64,000 nucleotides of DNA from Coenobita brevimanus. Lineage: Eukaryota; Arthropoda; Malacostraca; Decapoda; Coenobitidae. A model generated the notes under the pieces. It was given only the letters and a program-made list of their open reading frames with translations, searched no databases and was not told where the DNA came from. Location of the stretch: assembly GCA_032717465.1 (NCBI GenBank), contig CM064697.1, positions 186,001-250,000 of the forward strand, given 5' to 3'. This document shows, piece after piece, positions 47,132-58,700 of this stretch; position 1 is the first letter of the stretch; every line of letters begins with the position of its first letter. The translations under genes were made by a program, and so were the position numbers.

Positions 47132-47557
47132 TTAACCCTTTCAATACGATGACGATTTCTGTATTCTTTACCTCCAGACGATTCTACTCAGCTTAGCCTC
47201 TTCAATCCGATGACGTATCTTCATCCTTGGTATGTTGAGATTAGAGACTTTCCGAACTGGGAGGGGGACGATACTCCCTTGACTACTATACTCTTTTCAC
47301 TCCAACCTGGCCTAAAATTGCCACCTATCCATCTTGCATACTAAGGTGTAGAGGAAGATTTGCACTATGATATGATGCTAGTCATGATGAAGTGCTAAGA
47401 CAAGGATGTAGGGTCGTAATGGCATCTCTTTCGTCCATTTACCTATGTGAAATATGAAGGAAAAGGAGATAATAGGTTAAGGTGAAAAGAGAATACAAAG
47501 CTGCAAAATTGAGGAGTAAATAGGGGAGTTAAATAGTCATCGTGTTAAATGGGTTAA
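47132..47557 (+). mobile_element. TTAA-flanked MITE, best copy (piggyBac-like)
   Basis: Left end TTAA then CCCTTTCAATACGATGAC. Right end (reverse complement) TTAA then CCCATTTAACACGATGAC. The 18-bp termini agree at 15 positions. TTAA target duplications and CCC-starting inverted ends are hallmarks of piggyBac transposons. The 426-bp length and lack of an ORF make this non-autonomous. The core word CCAGACGATTCTACTCAGCT lies near 47183. Many diverged relatives with TTAACCCCTTCA and GACGATTTTATTCAGCT are scattered through the window. Confidence 0.7.
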
Positions 47558-47609
47558 TGGAAGGCGTCACGTACATAAACAAAGACATGCTGGCACCACG
47601 CGATCTTAA

Positions 47610-47790
47610 CCACATCACTACCATGACGTTATTGATGTTACTTCCAGACGATTTTATTCAGCTAACAGATTTTTCGAAATGTGGGGGATTGGTATAGCTT
47701 TCATTAACCCTTGCCTTACTAGCAGCCTTCCTAAGCTGAATAAATCGCTTAGACAACGCACAATTAGAATATACAAGTGTCACTGCGATG
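47610..47790 (+). repeat. TTAA MITE family, second adjacent copy
   Basis: CTTCCAGACGATTTTATTCA, AACAGATTTTTCGAAATG and GTGGGGGATTGGTATAGC, then the inverted core CTAAGCTGAATAAATCG near 47731, matching the family in both orientations. Confidence 0.6.
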
Positions 47791-47933
47791 CGGTGTATTT
47801 TTTCCTTTTACTTCCATACAGTATTATTGAATTAAAATAAAACTCTATCAGTAAAGGGACTAAAGGAAATAAATATTAAACTCATCCGCTATTAAAGTTC
47901 CGGGAAATATAAATAAAAGTCACGTTGTAATAA

Positions 47934-47956
47934 TAATAATAATAATAATAATAAAA
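47934..47956. repeat. (AAT)n microsatellite
   Basis: About 8 AAT units. Confidence 0.9.
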
Positions 47957-48044
47957 AGAGTTGTAATGGCAGTGGAGGGTTTAAGAATGACGTTGCTCTT
48001 TGTCGCCTTTCACTACGTAGCCTACCCAGTACTTTTTTTCGTAC

Positions 48045-48152
<108 letters not shown>

Positions 48153-48226
48153 TTTTCCTTGCTGCGTCATTCTCTGTCTTTTCCTCCAAAACTCATATGC
48201 TTATTTTCTCGTCCTAGTATCCTCTC

Positions 48227-48263
<37 letters not shown>

Positions 48264-48380
48264 ATTCTGGCACTACATAGGAAATACATATCTGTGTGTA
48301 TGTGTTGGCTTGGGTCTGTGTGCGTGTGTGTACCCGTACTTGTGCACATGGTTTAAGCTTTTCCTGGCGCGTATCAGAAC

Positions 48381-48382
<2 letters not shown>

Positions 48383-48441
<59 letters not shown>
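48383..48441. repeat. (GT)n microsatellite
   Basis: 29 GT units. Confidence 0.96.
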
Positions 48442-48444
<3 letters not shown>

Positions 48445-48739
48445 CTGGAGTGTCTATTTACAGTTGTGCGTGCGTCTCCTTTCAACAAAAAGCACTTTAA
48501 AATACATCTTATAGTAGTACAATACCTCTACAGTACTGTGCATGTGCCACCAAATGTACTCCAATCAACTTATCCTTACTTAAAAAACAAAATGTACGAC
48601 TAAGTGGCATTGGAGTCAGTGTCACAAAATCCCAAGTGTTCGAGGCATGTGGAGGCTGAAAACCAAGTGTTCCTTCAGTGTCACATAGAAGTGTCATCAG
48701 AGTCAGTATCCTGGGACAGTGTAAAGCGATGGGGAGACG

Positions 48740-49025
48740 GGCAGGGTGGAGCGAGACAGGGTTAAGGTGCGGCAGGATAGAATGAGACAGGGTTGGGTTG
48801 GTCGGGGCTAGGTGAATAAAGATAGGGTAGGGTAGGTCAGGGTAAGGTGAGGCAACCTGGGTCGAAACAGAGTAGGCTGACGTGGGTTTTGTCATGGCAG
48901 GGTGAGGCACGATGGTATCAGACAGGGCAAGGTGGAGCGGGATGGGGTGAGACGGAATAGCGTGCAGTAAGGTAGCATTAGACTGGGTTGGGCGGCGCAC
49001 GGTGGATGAGACAGGGTAAGGATGG
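48740..49025 (+). repeat. Degenerate GGGTTAGG/GACAGGGT tract
   Basis: Irregular GAGACAGGGTTAAGG, TAGGGTAGGGTAGG and GGGTTGGG words, rather like the 9.4-kb G-rich-strand tract but with a GACAGGG theme. Confidence 0.55.
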
Positions 49026-50138
49026 GCTGACTGAAGATGGCAGAGACACATGAGAAAGGCAATGTCAACAGCAATCTTTTATCAGGAGCCTTCTGAAGGG
49101 AAGATGTTTATTAATAAGATTAAAAGATATGAATTACAGCTAAAACAACTGCTCTACTCTGGTCTTCTTAAAATAGTTTGTGGTGTGCTAAATACATTAC
49201 ACTGTCAAACAGAAACCATGTAACATGGCGATTTATCTGTGTTATATCACTGTCACACTAGGTACCACAAGTTTGAAAGAAGATACTTAGACATTTTACC
49301 GAATCAGAATTATTTATGTTTAGAGAAATGACTCTATTTTAATCAGTGTAAACCCTCAAGTGACTGTTGCTCAAAACGGGCATTTTGGACACAGGCTCCT
49401 CTAGTTCTCAGCTCTAAAAGGAGGACTCCAAGGTCATCCACAGTTCCTTCTTGTACACTGTTACTAAAATTAAGACTGATGCGAAGGCCAAACAGGGTAA
49501 ACTAACAAAACAAGACCACCACCATCGCCACAAACACCCCCTCCCCCCAAAAAAAGAGGTACAACATTACAAATTACCAATACGACGTCAACCACTATCA
49601 TCACCACCACGAAAAGGAAAAACATAGATCAAAATACGATTATCAAAGCGTATGAAGTACAACATAAAAACAGTATTATGACAGTATAAACAATGACATA
49701 ATACACATCCATAACAACCTTATATAACAGCATGGCGCTAGAAAAACGACAAGGGTGTCTTGATACAAAAGAATGAATAAGAACTGCATAAGAACTGAAA
49801 ATACTTACCCACTAACCTCATTACTGCCACAGAAGCATGACTGAGCTAATGTTCCACTATATATAAAAAAAATCTAGCATAGCAACACAATAAAGAGTTT
49901 GAAGAACTAGGATAAAAGGGCAACGCAATACTGAAATACTGTAACTACGATGCAACACACAGAGAACATGCACTACAATACAAACAACAACAAAGTAACA
50001 CAACAACATAACATACATAAACAATACAACACAAACAAAACGAACTATAAGAACACACAAACAACAAAAACAAGAGCACAGAGGGAGTGCTTATCTCAGT
50101 GCCAACATCATCACTCTCGTTTTTTTTTTTCTCATGAT

Positions 50139-50140
<2 letters not shown>
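49026..50140. other. AT/A-rich region, no gene seen
   Basis: AACAACA-rich low complexity at about 49940-50080. The rest is unremarkable. Confidence 0.45.
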
Positions 50141-50202
<62 letters not shown>

Positions 50203-50262
50203 ACTGAAGACCCTTTACTGCAATTCCAATTTTAGTGCAATTCTATCCATTAATTTTTCTGT

Positions 50263-50331
<69 letters not shown>
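50141..50331. repeat. (TG)n (50141-50199) and (GA)n (50266-50331) microsatellites
   Basis: 29 TG units and 33 GA units separated by 66 bp of unique sequence. Confidence 0.97.
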
Positions 50332-50334
<3 letters not shown>

Positions 50335-50557
50335 TACAAGCGGAAGGATCGATACATAACCTTGAACAAAATAACAAGAATAACAGCATAACAAAACAAG
50401 AACAATTCAACACCATAACACATCACAAATAACAACAACACAAACCACAAACAAAAGGAACAAAAAAAAAACACTATAAAGAAAGAGCAGAAATCACGAG
50501 TCTTTTCCCCTCCATTGATAAGCTTAGGGTTCCTCTCACTCGACTTCACCAAAATAA

Positions 50558-50558
<1 letters not shown>

Positions 50559-50613
<55 letters not shown>
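50559..50613. repeat. (CA)n microsatellite
   Basis: 27 CA units. Confidence 0.96.
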
Positions 50614-50617
<4 letters not shown>

Positions 50618-50811
50618 CTACGTCACTATTAAGAGTGCACATGTGCCCTTCTCTCTTTCTCTCTCTCTCTCCACACTGATAACAGATTTGTGTGTGTGTG
50701 TGTAATTCACCGGGTAATTCACCGGGTCGGTCAGGATCACTTGATGGTCGTGATCGTCAGCTTTTACCCTCCCGGAAGGGAGCTGAAAGCTCACACTATT
50801 GAAAGCTCATA

Positions 50812-50813
<2 letters not shown>

Positions 50814-50898
<85 letters not shown>

Positions 50899-50902
50899 TG
50901 TG
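50814..50902. repeat. (GT)n microsatellite
   Basis: 44 units with one TA interruption near 50891. Confidence 0.96.
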
Positions 50903-50988
50903 AACCGACTGCAAGTAACAAGCTGACAAGCATTTAATTATGCAGACCGGCATTTGGTCACGTACACATGCAAACTAACACCCTCACT

Positions 50989-50990
<2 letters not shown>

Positions 50991-51031
<41 letters not shown>
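50991..51031. repeat. (CA)n microsatellite
   Basis: 20 CA units. Confidence 0.96.
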
Positions 51032-51035
<4 letters not shown>

Positions 51036-51099
51036 TAGGAAAGTATGAAGGAAAGACAAAAATTAAACATGAAAATATGACTTCGATATGTAAACTGGA

Positions 51100-51570
51100 T
51101 GGAAGGTAGGCAATCAGGTAGGCAGGCACTCAGGTAAGTAGGCATTCAGGTAAGCAGGCACTCTGGTAGGCAGGCACTCTTGTAGGCAGGCACTCAGGTA
51201 GGCACGCATTTAGGCAGGTAGGAAATCAGGTAAGCTGGCACTCAGTTAGGCAGGAATTCATATAGGCAGGTATTTAGGCAGGTAGGCAATCAGGTAGGCA
51301 GTCACTCAGGTAGGTAGGGACTCAGGAGGTAGGCAGGCATTTAAGTAGGAAGGCACTCAGGTAAGCTGGCATTTAAGCAGGCAGGTACTCAGGTAGGCTG
51401 GCATTTAAGCAGGCAGGCACTCAGGTAGGCAGGCATACAGGTTGTCAGGGAAGTAAGCACATGGGTAGTTATGTATTCAGGCAGGTAGGCACTCAAGTAG
51501 GCAGGCACTAAGCGATGTAAGTATTTCTGCAGGTAGCCAGACACGACCAGGCAGACAATTAGACAAGCAG
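51100..51570 (+). repeat. Degenerate (AGGTAGGCAGGCACTC)n minisatellite
   Basis: About 25 imperfect 16-20-bp units (CAGGTAGGCAGGCATTTA/CACTCAGGTAGGC) over about 470 bp, no gene. Confidence 0.85.
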
Positions 51571-51587
51571 GTACTCAGAAAGCTGTG

Positions 51588-51705
51588 AGGTGGGTGGGTT
51601 GAGGGGACTGAAGGAGGTGCGGAGGTGGGTGGGTAAAGGGGACTGAGGGAGACAAGGAAGTGGGTGGGTTGAGGGGATTGAGGGAGGTAGGGAGGTGGGT
51701 GGAGG
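51588..51705 (+). repeat. 35-bp minisatellite, about 3.3 copies
   Basis: GAGGTGGGTGGGTTGAGGGG then ACTGAAGGAGGTGCG repeats with few changes. Confidence 0.85.
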
Positions 51706-52320
51706 AAGGCTGAGAGATAGGGGGAGGAGGGTCAGCAAGCACAGGTGAGGTGAGCAGGTACAGATGAGGACTTAAGTTCCTGATGCACAGGCATTTGTAC
51801 ACTTGCTTCAAGGAATCTGTAAAACTTCCGTCTTTGTATTTTGAAACAGTGAATGAAGATCTTGAAAATAATCTCCAGCAACGATTCATCAGTGTTAATG
51901 AATACCGTCCATCACAACAGAACAAAGAAGAAACTTTATACAACATGTGAACCCTAACATCTGTTGAGAAATATAAAACCCGAACAGCACCAACGCCCAC
52001 TGTGAAACTATCAACCACCTGTGTTTAGAGTTTTATTAACTGATTGATTAATTAATTTATCTATTTAAACGACTGTCCATAAGGAAGGAATGATTAAGCA
52101 GCATGACAGTCTAACCGCTATGAAAGGGTGTCTCGAGTATGGAGAGTATGTTAAAGTAGCATGATGGTCTGGTGAATACGAAGAGGATGTCTTGAATATG
52201 GAGGGAATATTTAAGCAACATTACAGTCTGACCACAATGAAGACGTTGTATCGGTCCCTTCAACTAAATACACAATGACTTATAAAAACCCATAACTGCT
52301 ATCAATCCTGTACAACGTGC
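51706..52320. other. Unique sequence, no gene seen
   Basis: ATTAAGCAGCATGACAGTCT and related words (TTAAAGTAGCATGATGGTCT, TTAAGCAACATTACAGTCTG) recur at about 60-bp spacing, roughly 52091-52236: three copies of a decayed tandem unit. Confidence 0.5.
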
Positions 52321-52470
52321 CAACCAATGAACCAAGAACCTGTGACGTCACCTGTACACTAGCGGCGACGGAACACCAAACAACACAACACGTAGCTTCT
52401 CAGGTGTGTGTCTCGGCGGCTGGCACGTGTTCGGTGAGGCACGTGTGGACGGATTAAAAAAACGAAATTG
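52321..52470 (+). promoter_or_regulatory. Promoter-like cluster (CCAAT, CRE, E-boxes)
   Basis: Within about 130 bp: ACCAATGA (CCAAT-type), a perfect TGACGTCA (52343-52350), a CpG-rich GGCGACGG segment, then CACGTG E-box cores in GGCACGTGTTC and GGCACGTGTGG. The composition is GC-richer than the flanks. No exon or TATA box is identified, so this is only a candidate. Confidence 0.3.
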
Positions 52471-52828
52471 CCTGCGAACTTCCGCGACCTGTATCATTCC
52501 ACTTTTTTGGTCGAACAGATAAGGAACTCTTGCTTACTATTCTGATAAGTTTGTGGACTCCGAAAATGGCATCACTCGGTTTCACAAGTCCTTGTTCAGT
52601 GCCTCGTTATCAATCGTAATGAAGTGGATAAGTATTTTTGTCCGCAACTGTACGTGTTCAACACCTTAAGCTACATATAGGCTACTCGTCTGACGGCTAC
52701 AGGAATAAGGTAAATGATAATCATGCACGAAAGGTTAATCGCTATGGTGAATTTTCCTAACCCCATCATTACGAGATCTCACTTAAGTTTAATCGTCTCG
52801 GGGTGCAGGTTAATGAGCAGCTGGCACA

Positions 52829-52852
52829 CACACACACACACACACACACACG
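52829..52852. repeat. (AC)n microsatellite
   Basis: 12 AC units. Confidence 0.9.
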
Positions 52853-52959
52853 GACTTTATATTACTACACTACACCGAACTCTCTACACGGAACTCTCTC
52901 TACACGGAGCTCTCTCTCTCTCTCCCTCTCTCTCTCTCTCTCTCGGGTGACAGGTGAAG

Positions 52960-54720
52960 AATGGCCAGTGAGGGGACGGGAGTGACAGGTAATGGGAAGA
53001 GGGGGAGAGGTGTAGGGACGCTGAAGAGGCGTGACAAAGAGGGAGGAAAGAGGCGAGAGAGGGAGGAAAGAAGCGAGAGAGAGGGAGGAAAGAGGCGAGA
53101 GAGGGAGGAAAGAAGCGAGAGAGAGGGAGGAAAGAGGCGAGAGAGGGGGAAGAAGGAGGCAAGAGAGGGAGGAAAGAGGCGAGAGAGGGAGGAAAGAGGA
53201 GATATGAAGGAAAGAAGCGAGAGAGGGGGAGGAAAGAGGCGAGAGAGGGAGGAAAGAGGCGAGAGAGGGAGGAAAGAGGCGAGAGAGGGAGGAAAGAGGC
53301 GAGAGAGGGAGGAAAGAGGGGTGAGTTGAGGGAAAAAAGGGAGACAGGGAAGGAAGGGGGGGGAAAGAAGGAGGAAAAGGGAAGAGAGGGAGGAAACTGG
53401 GGTGAGAGTGTGGAAAAAAGGGAGACAGGGAAGGAAGGAGGAAAGGAGGAGGAAAGGGGGAGAGAGGGAGGAAATAGGGGTGAGTGGGAGGAAACAGGGG
53501 TGAGTGGGAGGAAACATGGGTGCAAGGGAGGAAACAGGGGTGCAAGGGAGGAAACAGGGGTGCAAGGGAGGAAACAGGGGTGCAAGGGAGGAAACAGGGG
53601 TGCAAGGGAGGAAACAGGGGTGCAAGGGAGGAAACAGGGGTGAGTGGGAGGAAACAGGGGTGCAAGGGAGGAAACAGGGGTGAGTGGGAGGAAGTGGGAG
53701 TGAGAGGGAGGAAAAAGAGGAGACAGGGAAGGGTGGGCAGAAGAAGGAAAGGGGGTGAGAGGGAGGAAAAAAAAGGGTGACAAGGAGAGACGAGGTGTGA
53801 GAGGGATGAAATAGGGGTGAAAGGGAAGAATGAGGGGTAAGAGGAAGGAAAGAGGGGTGAGAGGGAGGAAAGATATATGGGTGGAAGAAAAGAGAAGAGA
53901 CAGGATGGAAGAGGGGAGTGAAGGAGGAAAGACGGATGAGAGGGAGAAGAGAGGGGAAGAGAATGAAAGAGGAGACAGAGTGAGAGGAAGGAAACAGGGG
54001 ACAGAGGGGGGGGAGACTCAGTGAAGGAAGAGGGAAGAGATGGAGGAAGAAGTAATAGTGGGGAAAGACAGACAAACGGAGGAAGAGGAGAGGATCACCT
54101 GAGAAGAAAGGAAAGTGCAAAAGGAAAGAAGATTAAGGAAAGAGATAGAGGAGGAGGAGGAGGAGGAGGAGGAGCAGGAGGAGGAAGAGGAGAAGGAGGA
54201 GGACAGGCAGAGAAAAAGTGAAGGAAAAAAGAAGAAAAAGAAAGGAGAGGGGTGACACGAGAATGGGGGGATGGGGGGACAGGAAAAGAGAATGGTGACA
54301 GATACACAGTAGAGGGAGAGGTGGGGGAGGAGGGAGGGGAAGTATACGGAGATAGAGGAGAGAGTGGGGGAGTGCTCAGGCGGGGAGGGGAAGGGGCAGG
54401 TGGGGTGGGAGGAGGAAGCTAGAGGAGAGAGGGGGGGGAGGGAGAAATAGCAAGGGGAGGGAAGGGAAGGAAAGTAAACAAAAAGGTGAGACATGCACAG
54501 AAAAGGGAGAAGGGAAGGGGGAGGAAAAGGGTTACAGGTAAAGGGGGAAAGGGGTGGTTACAGAGGGGAGGGAGGGGGAGGATAACAGGTCAAGAGAAAG
54601 AGGGGGGTAGAGAAGAGGGAAGGAAGAGGGTAACAAGAAGAAAAGGGTAGGGTGAAGCGGCAGGAAAAGAGAAAGGGAGGGGGGGAATGCGAAGAGTGAT
54701 ACAGAGGAGGGGAAGGGGTG
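52960..54720 (+). repeat. 1.7-kb homopurine-biased tract with embedded minisatellites
   Basis: Almost all plus-strand bases are A or G. Includes a 20-bp array AGGCGAGAGAGGGAGGAAAG (about 53040-53320) and (GGA)n at 54152-54187. The 406-residue and similar Ser/Pro/Leu-rich minus-strand frames are artefacts of these repeats. Confidence 0.88.
53467..53697 (+). repeat. 20-bp minisatellite GGAGGAAACAGGGGTGCAAG
   Basis: About 11-12 units in exact 20-base register. Variant units carry GAGTG instead of GCAAG, so two unit types alternate at the ends of the block. Confidence 0.95.
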
Positions 54721-55035
54721 GCCAGAGGGGTGTGCAGGCTAGAGTAGTGAAGATGTGGTCACAACTTTCACTACTGTATAACTCCCCCTCTCTCTCTCTC
54801 TGTCTATCTAACTATCTATTTATCTAACCACTGCCCCGTTCTACATTCATCCCTTATCTCTCGGCCACTCTCACTCACTGACTTATTTTCGCACACTACT
54901 CCGGTTCACTCTCACTCAATGCTGTGCCACTTCCAAGCCATTTTAGGACACTTGCCACATTCCCCCTCACGCTCACCCACATTCCCACAGACTCAGCTTC
55001 AGTCAAATTACCCTCACAGTCCCTTCACTCACGGC
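54721..55035. other. Mixed/CT-rich sequence, no gene
   Basis: CTATCTAACTATCTATTTAT and CTCACT words. Nothing recognised. Confidence 0.4.
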
Positions 55036-55330
55036 ATATGGGATAAACATCAACTTTTATCATACTCACAGAAACATCAACTTATAACACTTAACACATC
55101 CACTTACGACACACTTATTACAACACACTTAACACATATACACTTAAACACACTTAATAAACATCCACGTTAACACATTTAATACACATCTACTTAAAAC
55201 ATAACAACCATCCACTTACAACACACTCAATAACCATCCACTTACAACACACTCAATATAACCACAATCATTACAACATACTCAGTAAAGTCACTCATGA
55301 TACCAGTAACACCTAACTCATGAATCACAC
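55036..55330 (+). repeat. Degenerate (CCACTTAACACACTTAATACACAT)n minisatellite
   Basis: Roughly ten imperfect units of 24-28 bp. Two adjacent ones (ACCATCCACTTACAACACAC then TCAATA) are identical at about 55207-55257. Confidence 0.8.
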
Positions 55331-55430
55331 ATAGCATGATCATAACACACGCCAAACAGCTCGCAATTCAGATAAATCCACTAACAACATCTCATAATAC
55401 TTAACCACAACACATACACATCACGCACAT

Positions 55431-55434
<4 letters not shown>

Positions 55435-55501
<67 letters not shown>
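55435..55501. repeat. (CT)n then (CA)n microsatellite
   Basis: 23 CT units then 10 CA units. Confidence 0.97.
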
Positions 55502-55803
55502 AGCATACCCACTGCCACTGACCCTATAACCCGTCTACCCTCAACCTCCCCCATCACCCTTGTCACAACAAGAAGTCTGTCCACTGCTGAATTATGTCAT
55601 CCGCTGGAAAAAAATAATAATAATAATGAAAAGAAAAACCAGATAAAAACTTCACTCATCCTGCAATGGTTATAATACTGATTTCTCCTTGGCAGATGCT
55701 GCTTCACTTTCACCTCACTATGGCCTACCTTGTCCTGTAATTAATATTCTCTCAACGTTTCATGGTCATATATATCATTCTATTTTTCTCTTAGACTTTC
55801 ACA

Positions 55804-56010
55804 TTAACCCCTTTTAACCTCTAAACGATTTTCTTCTTTACTTGCTACTGCGGATGAATTTACACACCCAGAACGACCTCTAGTATTTACAAAAGAACTA
55901 AACAAACCCTTAACTCCTTCAGTCCTATGATGTACCAGGTATTTAATATTCTTGCTACTACTAGACGATTTTTATTCAGGTTAGAAAAGACCGCGAAAGG
56001 AAGGAGCTAA
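55804..56010 (+). repeat. TTAA MITE family, two tandem pieces
   Basis: TTAACCCCTTTTAACC then CTAAACGATTTTC. About 105 bp later TTAACTCCTTCAGTCCTATG then CTAGACGATTTTTATTCAGG. Confidence 0.6.
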
Positions 56011-56039
56011 ACAGGCGTATATTTCCTGATTTCTGTGTA

Positions 56040-56146
56040 TTTCGATGCTTATTTTTTTCCCCTCATAGGTTTGCTTTCTCATGTTTCCAGTCATTATTCC
56101 TCATATATGTCGACCATCCTCCTCTTTTCCTTTTCTTTCAGTCGAT

Positions 56147-56198
<52 letters not shown>

Positions 56199-56247
56199 GA
56201 CTAGGGGCTGCCGATGTCAACAAAGACATCAAGGACTACATCTCTAC

Positions 56248-56292
<45 letters not shown>

Positions 56293-58080
56293 CCGGTAAT
56301 AATCCTTCATACTCGTCTTCCTTACCTGTCTCCTCCTTCCTCCCCTCCACTCATCTCTCCTCCCTCTCTCCTAGACCCCCTTTCCTCCCTCCCTTTCTAT
56401 CCCTTCCCTTCTTCTTTTATTTCCTATCTCTCTGCATCCTAACTCTCTCTCCCTCTCCCTCTCTCATTTCCCACCTCCCTCCCCCTTCCCTCTATGCCAT
56501 TTCCTCCTTCCTTCCTTGCCGCTCCCTCCCATCCTCATCCTCTCTTGTGCATTCCATTTTTCCCTACCTCCTGTCCCTTCCTTCCCCTCCTCTCCTCTCC
56601 TCCCCCTCTGTCCCTCCATTCATTTTTTCCTTCCTCTTGTCTCCTCTCCCTCTCAATGACTTCCTCCCTCCATTCATCCATCCGTCCTTACACTTACATC
56701 CCTTCCCTCACTTTCTCCATACATTTATTTTCCATCCTTCCTCTCTCACCCCTCCTCTCCCCTAGCCAGTCCTCCCTCCCTCCTTCTATCCATTCATCCC
56801 TCCTTCCCCTTCCCTTTCCCTCTTTGCCATTTCATCCCTCCCTTTCCTCCTCTCCCTCCCCTTCTCTCTTCTCCCCCTCTAACGTTTCCTTCTTCTCTCT
56901 CAACCTCCTTCGATACATTCCTCTTTCCTTCCTCTCCTTCCCCTCCTCTCACCCACAAGCATTTCCTCCTTCCCTCCCCACCTCCTTCGATACATCCCTC
57001 CGTCCCTCCTCTCCCTCTCCGCCATTTCCTCCCATTCCCTCCCCGTCTCCTCCAATCACCCAATGTCAACAAATCGAGGGCCGAGGGAAGACCTTGTGGG
57101 GTGGGCTGCCTCCCTCCCACACCCACACAACCTTCCCTATTTCATCTGTTTCACCCTTGCCTATCTGTTTCATTCCACCCTCCTTATTTGTTTCGTTTCA
57201 CCGTTGTTTCATTTTACCACCCTGTTTTATTTCACTCTTCCCTGTTTGTTTTATTTCCCCTTTCCCTCATTCACCCTCCTTATTTCTTCAATTTCACCCA
57301 TTCCTTTTTCTGTCCATCCCATCCTTCCCATTTTGCTCATTTCACTCTTCTGTCTTCTTCCTTCCTCTTCCGCCCTTCCTGAACGTTCATCCACCCACCC
57401 TATTTCATTCATTTCACCTTTCCTTCCCTTCCTCTTCCTCCCATCTTTCTTTCACTCTACCCCACCATGTCGTTCACTCCATCCTTCCTTCTTCTCCTCG
57501 TCCCGTATCCCATCCTCCCTCCCTCCCTTCCTTTCTCCCTCCCCCTAGTTCATTTCCTTACTCTCTTTTCTTCCTCTCCTTCATTCCCCTCCACCTCTCT
57601 CTCTCTCTCTCTCTCTCACAAACACACACATTCTCCCGCTTTCAATTCTTCCACTTCCTACTTCACTCTGTTCCTTCCTCTCTCATTCCTCCCCCCTCAA
57701 GTGACTCCCCGCCTCCTTTTTCCTTCTCTCTCTCTCTCTCTCTCTCTCATTCCTCTTTCACATCCCCTCTACCTCATTTCTTTCGCTTCCTGCTCTCTCA
57801 CATCCTTCCATCATTTTTTTTTTGTTTCTTCCTCACTCCAATCCCTCATCTGCTTCTGTCCCTGTCTCTGTTTGTCTATCTGTCTGCCTGCCTGTCTGTC
57901 TATCTATCCATCTATCTAACCTTCTTCCTCAATACGTCTCCATCCGCTCTGCCTCTCACCATTTTCTCCATTATCTTAAGACCTTCTTCTCTCATTTCCT
58001 CCTCAAATTCGTCTCTAATTTCTTCTTCCTCCCAGTATTAACCCACTTTCCTCTCTCTCTCTCTCTCTCTCTCTCATAGC
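56040..58080 (+). repeat. 2-kb pyrimidine-rich tract with (CT)n cores
   Basis: CT microsatellites at 56150-56194 and 56253-56289, then nearly continuous CCTTCCCTCC/TTTCATTTCACC sequence. A 515-codon open frame across it is Ser/Pro/Phe/Leu-rich with no domain and is rejected as a gene. Ends with a CT run (58053-58076). Confidence 0.85.
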
Positions 58081-58144
58081 CATTTAGTTTTTTCAGACCT
58101 TGCTTTATTTTCACACGTATTCTTTTTACCTCAATCTCTTTTAC

Positions 58145-58148
<4 letters not shown>

Positions 58149-58186
<38 letters not shown>
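58149..58186. repeat. (AG)n microsatellite
   Basis: 19 AG units. With the CT run at 58053-58076 it could form a hairpin of about 24 bp. Confidence 0.95.
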
Positions 58187-58189
<3 letters not shown>

Positions 58190-58700
58190 GGGGAGTGAGT
58201 CTACTGGAGGCTTGGGTCCCTCTGACATGACAAGGGCAGGAAGTGTCGTGTTAAGGAGGGTAGTGAGCCAGCCTCTCTCACTTACTCACTCACTCACTCA
58301 CTCACTCTCGCTCTCTCATTACACCACAGCCATCACACGTATTGCGATATAATTTACACCCCTCTTGTTCTGTTATAGCCTCATTTACTTCCTCTCTCTC
58401 TCTCTCTCTCACTAGCTTACTCTCTAATTTTCTTACACTCAAGAGACTCGCTCTTCTAGTCTCCATTCATCACACTTTTCCCACTTAAATTCGGCAATCC
58501 GTCATGTTATTCTATCATTCATTCCCTCCTTTCCTCTAGCTTCTCTCTCTCTCTCTCCCTCTCTCTCAGCAGCCAGCGCCCCACTCTCACAATTACTCTC
58601 ATTCACTCTCTCACACCAAGCCAGGCATCACCACTGGCCCCTCCACTACCAAGACCCTCTTCCTCCCCCACAATGATAAAAATACTAAAGTAAATATCGA
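58187..58700. other. CT/CACT-rich sequence, no gene
   Basis: ACTCACTCACTCACTC near 58281-58308 and short CT runs. Confidence 0.5.

Noticed and set aside
52900..54120. 406-codon minus-strand open frame with FLPLTPVSSLAPLFPP-like repeats
   Set aside because: It is the translation of 20-bp minisatellites inside a homopurine tract. Both strands and several frames are open.
56494..58041. 515-codon open frame, the longest in the window
   Set aside because: Ser/Pro/Phe/Leu composition simply follows the CT-rich tract, with no domain, splice context or codon signature. Other frames of the same tract are equally open.
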